64,000 nt of DNA from JBHPCZ01 sp042573625 (GTDB lineage: Bacteria > Desulfobacterota > Desulfobacteria > Desulfobacterales > UBA11574), in NCBI GenBank assembly GCA_042573625.1, contig JBHPCZ010000001.1, forward strand, positions 1-64,000, read 5' to 3'. The notes under the pieces were generated by a model. The model searched no databases, had not been told where the DNA came from, and worked only from the letters and a program-made list of their open reading frames with translations. Made by a program: the position numbers and the translations under genes. Of the stretch, positions 60,166 to 64,000 are shown in pieces (positions within the stretch are counted from its first letter, which is position 1; each line of letters starts with the position of its first letter).

Positions 60166-60540
60166 ATGAGCGAAAAACAAGAAAAAACTCTCTACATCGG
60201 TACGTGTGCAGGTGAAGACCCTGAAAGAGCATCCATGCCCTTTGTCATGGCCAATGCCGCGCTGGCCATGGATATTCAGGCCACCATCGTGTTGCAGGGC
60301 CACGGTGTTTATCTTGCCCAAAAAGGTTACGTTGACAATGTACTCCCCGGAGGGGGATTCCCACCGATAAGCAAATTGGTTGCCGAATTCCTGGAACTCG
60401 GCGGACAGTTGAGGGTCTGCGTACCCTGTATCAAAGAGCGGAATATTCCTGAATCCGATCTGGTTGAAGGTGCGGAAACCACGGCTGCCGGCGCTGTCAA
60501 TGCCGCAGCACTCGAAGCCGACGCGGTTTTTGTGTATTAA
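60166..60540 (+). CDS. DsrE/F-family sulfur-relay protein
   Basis: The 124-residue protein has the DsrE fold: LYIGTCAGEDPERASMPFVMANAALAMDI, ATIVLQGHGVYLAQKG and the cysteine motif LRVCVPCIKERNI near the position of the sulfur-accepting cysteine of DsrE. These proteins exchange persulfide with TusA partners. AAAGGAGA lies before the ATG. It follows the repeat cassette and precedes a TusA-like gene, so it belongs to the same sulfur-transfer locus. Confidence 0.85.
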   Translation: MSEKQEKTLYIGTCAGEDPERASMPFVMANAALAMDIQATIVLQGHGVYLAQKGYVDNVLPGGGFPPISKLVAEFLELGGQLRVCVPCIKERNIPESDLVEGAETTAAGAVNAAALEADAVFVY

Positions 60541-60682
60541 ATCCGATTGGCGATCGGTTTTTGGAATGGAAACAAAAGGTCACACTGTTTTATACTATAC
60601 TCAAGTTTCGGAGGTTTTGCAGAGAGATAATAAGATATCTCTCTGTGATCCTCTGAGGATCAAACGTTAGCGAAAGATTCGT

Positions 60683-60925
60683 ATGCAAATCGCAGCCTCT
60701 ATCAAAGAGTTGAATCTTATCGGTGTTGTCTCGCCGGTATGTATGCTCAAATGTAAAAGCGAGCTGGCGAGAATGAACGCCGGGGATGTGCTGGAGGTTT
60801 TGCTCCAGGATCCCGAGGCCGTTGAAGAACTTGTCAAAATTATCGAACGCTCCAAAGATCGGGTAATCTCAAAAGAACACGAAGAAGATCATTATCGGAT
60901 TCGTGTAAGAAAAGGAAAATCATAA
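60683..60925 (+). CDS. TusA-like protein with serine in place of the catalytic cysteine
   Basis: The 80-residue protein aligns with TusA, but the motif that should read CPxPxLKxK is SPVCMLKCK (Ser17 to Lys25). Ser17 takes the place of the sulfur-binding cysteine; cysteines occur at positions 20 and 24 instead. The rest is typical: MNAGDVLEVLLQDPEAVEELVKIIERS and a short basic end. It may carry sulfur on a shifted cysteine, bind metal, or act as a regulatory non-catalytic partner. No good ribosome-binding site is seen. It lies 142 bases after dsrE. Confidence 0.72.
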   Translation: MQIAASIKELNLIGVVSPVCMLKCKSELARMNAGDVLEVLLQDPEAVEELVKIIERSKDRVISKEHEEDHYRIRVRKGKS

Positions 60926-60935
60926 ATAGAAAGAA

Positions 60936-61343
60936 ATGGAATCCTCTTATACTTGTATGAAACATAATATTACCGTTTCCGATGAGCATAACCAATGCCG
61001 TGATCCTGAGATTTACTGCAAGTTCCGATCTTCGTGTCCGATATGGTTTATCGACAAGAGGGGCGGCGAATCGATTGACAAGGATGACGCTGAACAAGAA
61101 TTAAAACCAAATACGACGGACCACTGTTATCAGGAAAAGGAAAACGACATGCCGAACAATGTATATGAATGTGAGAAATGTAACCATTCTTTCGAGAAAC
61201 TTGTTTTTCAAGTAGACGATGAGCCTGTTGATTGCCCCAAGTGCGGAAACAGCCAATTGAAAAGGTTAAAATGCGCTGAAAGTTTTATGAGCAGCTCAAG
61301 TATCGGCGCCTGCAGTATCAATGCGCCCAAAGGTTTTTCCTGA
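60936..61343 (+). CDS. FmdB-type zinc-ribbon protein with N-terminal cysteine cluster
   Basis: The 135-residue protein has two parts. Residues 1-45 contain MKHNITVSDEHNQCRDPEIY and CKFRSSCPIWF, a compact cysteine group. From about 73 (MPNNVYECEKCNHSFEKLVF, then CPKCGNSQLKRL) it is a FmdB-type zinc ribbon. The second part could be translated alone from the ATG at 61149. Family members were named from formamidase clusters and are of unknown function. It starts ten bases after the TusA-like gene and may close that operon. Confidence 0.7.
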   Translation: MESSYTCMKHNITVSDEHNQCRDPEIYCKFRSSCPIWFIDKRGGESIDKDDAEQELKPNTTDHCYQEKENDMPNNVYECEKCNHSFEKLVFQVDDEPVDCPKCGNSQLKRLKCAESFMSSSSIGACSINAPKGFS

Positions 61344-61492
61344 GCCGGATAACGATCTTGCGGCGGTTCGCCGCGGACACTTTTTTTAAAATATCAGTAA
61401 GAGAATTCCTCTCGCAGAGCGGAAGGAACTAGGAAGCTCGCTTGGTGGGAGCATCGACCCTGGCCTTGAAAACAGTCGCTATTATACAGTTA

Positions 61493-61646
61493 CCGAATAT
61501 CCAATATCCAACAAGGAATGTCCAATGATGAAGTGCACTCTTCTCTGCCTTTGCCATATGACAGCGCCAAATTCCACGGAAAAATCCAACCCAAAGGTAA
61601 AAAAGCTGTTTCCCTTCGATATCCGATATTGGATATTGGAAATTCG
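61493..61646. repeat. Inverted-repeat element upstream of gpmI
   Basis: CCGAATATCCAATATCC (61493-61509) is nearly complementary to GGATATTGGAAATTCG (61631-61646), and further ATATTGGATATTGG blocks lie next to the right arm. The TCCAATGATGAAGTG segment inside is, to my knowledge, part of a dispersed repeat of related genomes. The remaining part of 61344-61787 shows no gene. Confidence 0.6.
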
Positions 61647-61787
61647 ATATTGAACACATTTGTTGAATGATGCCTCATGTGTCGGGGCACACCCGGATAT
61701 CATCATTGACTTGCTTTTCGATTTCTGCCATTGATTTTTACGGAATCCGCTTTATCTTTTTTTATATCAATTTAGAAAGGAACAACC

Positions 61788-63341
61788 ATGCGACCAGTAT
61801 GTCTGATCATCCGTGACGGATGGGGATACAGCGAGATAGAAGAGGGAAACGCCGTATTCGCGGCCAATCCGCCGAATATCAACTTTTACAAGGAAAACTA
61901 TCCCTGGACGCTTCTGGATTGTGCCGGTGAACCGGTCGGTCTTCCCGATGGCTATCAGGGCTCATCCGAAGTAGGCCACCTCAATATGGGGGCCGGGCGA
62001 ATCGTCGTCCAGGAACTGACACGCATCGACGACGGCATGCGCACCGGCGAGCTTTTCAAAGTAGAGAAGTGGAAGAATCTTATCGCCGACTGGAAGGAAA
62101 ACCAGAGCCGTCTTCACCTCTTTGGACTGTTGCAGGACGAGGGGGTCCATGCCCACCAGGAACATCTTTTCAAAATCATGCGCCGTGCGCGCCGGGAATA
62201 TCCCGAAGGCCCCATCATCATACACCCCTTCCTCGACGGCCGAGATACCTCGCCGCGAAGTTGCCTGGAATACCTGGCAAAGCTCCGGCAGGTGATGGCG
62301 GAAGTCGGCGGGTGCACCATCGGTACGATGATGGGGCGTTACTACGGGATGGACCGCTCCAGAAACTGGGAGCTGACCGATATTGCCTATCACTGCATTG
62401 TCAATGGCGAGGGCCGGAAATCTCCGGATGACGAAACCGCGGTTCGGGAATCATATGCCAAAGACAAGACACCGGACAATGTCGAGATGTTCGATGAATA
62501 TGTTCCCCCGCATGTAATCGGCAACTATGACGGCGTTAGAGACGGCGATTGCATTCTGCACACCAACTACCGGCAGGACCGGGCGATCCAGCTCACCATG
62601 GCATTTGTCGATCCGAATTACCCCGGAAAACTCAACACCCGGCCAAGCGTGACCTATGTCGGGCTGACCCGGTATTGGGATGAGTTTACGGAATACATGC
62701 TGGGTGCAATGGATGCGGGCGGCGGCATGGAGAACCTGCTCGGCGAGGTCATCTCCAATGCGGGCCTAAAACAACTGCGCATTGCTGAAACTCAGAAATT
62801 CAGACACGTCACCAGCTTTTTCAACGGCAAATCCACAACGCCTTATAAAAATGAGGATCAGGTCGACGTCCCGAGCCGCTTCGACCCGGCAACCTTTGCC
62901 AGCCACCCGGAGATGGAGGCGGACCACGTGACCGAAGAATTGCTCCGGCGTCTTGATAACAACCCCTATCAGTTCATCGCCGTGAACTACGCCAACGGCG
63001 ATATGGTCGGCCACACCGGAGACATGGAAGCGGCAACAACGGCGATTGGAATTGTGGATGAATGCGTGGGGAAAATTGTCGATCGCCTGCTCGAACTGAA
63101 CGCGCACATCCTCATCACCGCGGATCACGGCAACTCCGAACAGATGATCGATTACGATACCGGTATGACCAAGACCAGCCACACCCTCAACCCTGTTGAA
63201 TTGATCTACATTGCCGGCGACGCAAAGGGGAAAAAGCTTCTCAAACACGGCAAGCTATCTGACATTGCACCCACAGTGCTGTTTCTATTGGGTTTGGACA
63301 TACCCGAAGAGATGACCGCTAATAATCTGATCATACCCTAA
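61788..63341 (+). CDS. gpmI: Phosphoglycerate mutase, cofactor-independent
   Basis: The enzyme interconverts 3- and 2-phosphoglycerate using two metal ions. The 517 residues have RDGWGYSEIEEGNAV, the phosphorylated serine in YQGSSEVGHLNMGAGR, FLDGRDTSPRS, a DRSRNWE-type binding site and NYANGDMVGHTGDMEAA and TADHGNSEQM for metal binding. The length is normal. AAAGGAAC stands before the ATG. Confidence 0.96.
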   Translation: MRPVCLIIRDGWGYSEIEEGNAVFAANPPNINFYKENYPWTLLDCAGEPVGLPDGYQGSSEVGHLNMGAGRIVVQELTRIDDGMRTGELFKVEKWKNLIADWKENQSRLHLFGLLQDEGVHAHQEHLFKIMRRARREYPEGPIIIHPFLDGRDTSPRSCLEYLAKLRQVMAEVGGCTIGTMMGRYYGMDRSRNWELTDIAYHCIVNGEGRKSPDDETAVRESYAKDKTPDNVEMFDEYVPPHVIGNYDGVRDGDCILHTNYRQDRAIQLTMAFVDPNYPGKLNTRPSVTYVGLTRYWDEFTEYMLGAMDAGGGMENLLGEVISNAGLKQLRIAETQKFRHVTSFFNGKSTTPYKNEDQVDVPSRFDPATFASHPEMEADHVTEELLRRLDNNPYQFIAVNYANGDMVGHTGDMEAATTAIGIVDECVGKIVDRLLELNAHILITADHGNSEQMIDYDTGMTKTSHTLNPVELIYIAGDAKGKKLLKHGKLSDIAPTVLFLLGLDIPEEMTANNLIIP

Positions 63342-63345
63342 ATGC

Positions 63346-64000
63346 ATGTCAAATAAAGCACTGAAAACAAAAGTATTGGTTATCGCGACATGCGCTTCCT
63401 TTATGACACCCTTTATGGCTTCTGCCATTTATGTTGCGCTTCCCACTATTGGAAAAGATTTGGGAGCTGATGCAGTTCAGATAAGTTGGATATCACTTGC
63501 ATATCTGCTTGCAGCTGCCATGTTCCTCGTTCCTTTTGGAAGAATCAGTGATATTTATGGCAGAAAGAAAATATTTACTTTTGGTATGTCCCTATTTTTA
63601 GTAACGGCATTTCTTTCATCAATTGCACCATCCATTTATTTCCTCATTACAGTTAGAGCGCTTGAAGGCATCGGCGGCGCAATGATATTCGGCACCGGCG
63701 TTGCGATGCTTTCTTCAGTTTTTATCGAAGATAGGGGCAAGGCGTTAGGCATAAACGTCGCGTCTGTCTATACGGGACTGACACTTGGGCCATTTGTAGG
63801 CGGAATAATAACACAGCAGTTTGGCTGGAGAGTTTTATTCTTATCCATAATCCCTCTTGGATTATGGGTGGTTATTCTTTCAACACGGCTTAAACAAGAA
63901 TGGGCTGACGCCGAAGGAGAAACATTTGATTTCGCGGGTTCCGTTTTCTACTGCATTTCACTGCTGCTCATCATGGTTGCATTGTCGTTATTGCCCAGTT
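63346..64000 (+). CDS. MFS transporter of the DHA2/EmrB type, partial
   Basis: The frame runs from ATG 63346 off the right edge (218 codons visible). It reads MSNKALKTKVLVIATCASFM, then membrane segments with ASAIYVALPTIGKDLGADAV and QISWISLAYLLAAAMFLVPF, and the MFS loop GRISDIYGRKK; later RALEGIGGAMIFGTGVAMLS and NVASVYTGLTLGPFVGGIIT. The ALPTIG/ISWISLAYLL pair and the GxLxDxxGRK loop are typical of 14-TM drug exporters (EmrB/QacA). It starts five bases after gpmI. Substrate is unknown. Confidence 0.88.
   Translation, partial: MSNKALKTKVLVIATCASFMTPFMASAIYVALPTIGKDLGADAVQISWISLAYLLAAAMFLVPFGRISDIYGRKKIFTFGMSLFLVTAFLSSIAPSIYFLITVRALEGIGGAMIFGTGVAMLSSVFIEDRGKALGINVASVYTGLTLGPFVGGIITQQFGWRVLFLSIIPLGLWVVILSTRLKQEWADAEGETFDFAGSVFYCISLLLIMVALSLLPS

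Noticed and set aside
61482..61706. Minus-strand frames in the gpmI upstream region
   Set aside because: They are translations of an inverted repeat made of ATATTGGATATTGG units, not genes.

Overview
The window looks like a chromosomal segment of a strictly anaerobic, sulfur-metabolising Desulfobacterota bacterium, most likely of the Desulfobacterales. The grounds are a NifU/NifS pair, a cytosolic-type [NiFe] hydrogenase, a mercury-methylation gene pair (hgcAB), a large heterodisulfide-reductase-like (Hdr) locus with TusA and DsrE sulfur carriers, several polyferredoxins, three YkgJ-type cysteine-cluster proteins, and intergenic repeats of a kind I associate with this group. Species cannot be named from the sequence.

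Layout. 352-2357: nifU-nifS. 2411-2757: a repeat cassette with a decayed four-helix-bundle (23S intervening-sequence-like) ORF; a second copy lies at 59821-60104. 2899-9793 (minus): a probable H2-sensing operon, made of hydrogenase small and large subunits without a Tat signal, a soluble hybrid histidine kinase, a CheY-like receiver and a receiver/cNMP-binding/PP2C-phosphatase protein. 10444-12979 (minus): two YkgJ proteins and a dGTPase. 13216-14310: a nuclease-fold protein and a nucleoside deaminase. 14613-31747: a long housekeeping stretch (infC-rpmI-rplT-pheS-pheT-merR, tRNA-Gly(CCC), rimP-nusA-infB-ylxP-like-rbfA-nrnA-truB-rpsO-pnp-M16 peptidase-dut). infC appears to start at AUA.

31953-38211: a WalJ-like hydrolase, a glycosyltransferase, and a TonB receptor / YHS-domain protein / membrane polyferredoxin module. 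38581-44010: an accessory region built round an ECF sigma factor, its membrane anti-sigma protein and several small secreted proteins. Three sites of the form TGTAACC-N15-CGTTAT mark a self-contained ECF regulon. 44395-49681: a DUF362 ferredoxin, a remnant nucleotidyltransferase locus, a YkgJ protein, an amidohydrolase, trmL, a thioesterase and a GNAT acetyltransferase.

49777-51328: hgcA-hgcB behind a promoter whose -10 element lies inside a palindrome. 51889-60925: a sigma-54 activator divergent from a sigma-54 promoter that leads into tusA-mvhD-hdrA-hdrA-hyp-hdrC-hdrB-(repeat cassette)-dsrE-tusA-like; this is the most unusual metabolic locus here. The window closes with an FmdB-type zinc ribbon, gpmI and the first part of an MFS transporter that runs off the right edge.

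All calls come from reading the sequence. Family names rest on recognised motifs, not on database searches.
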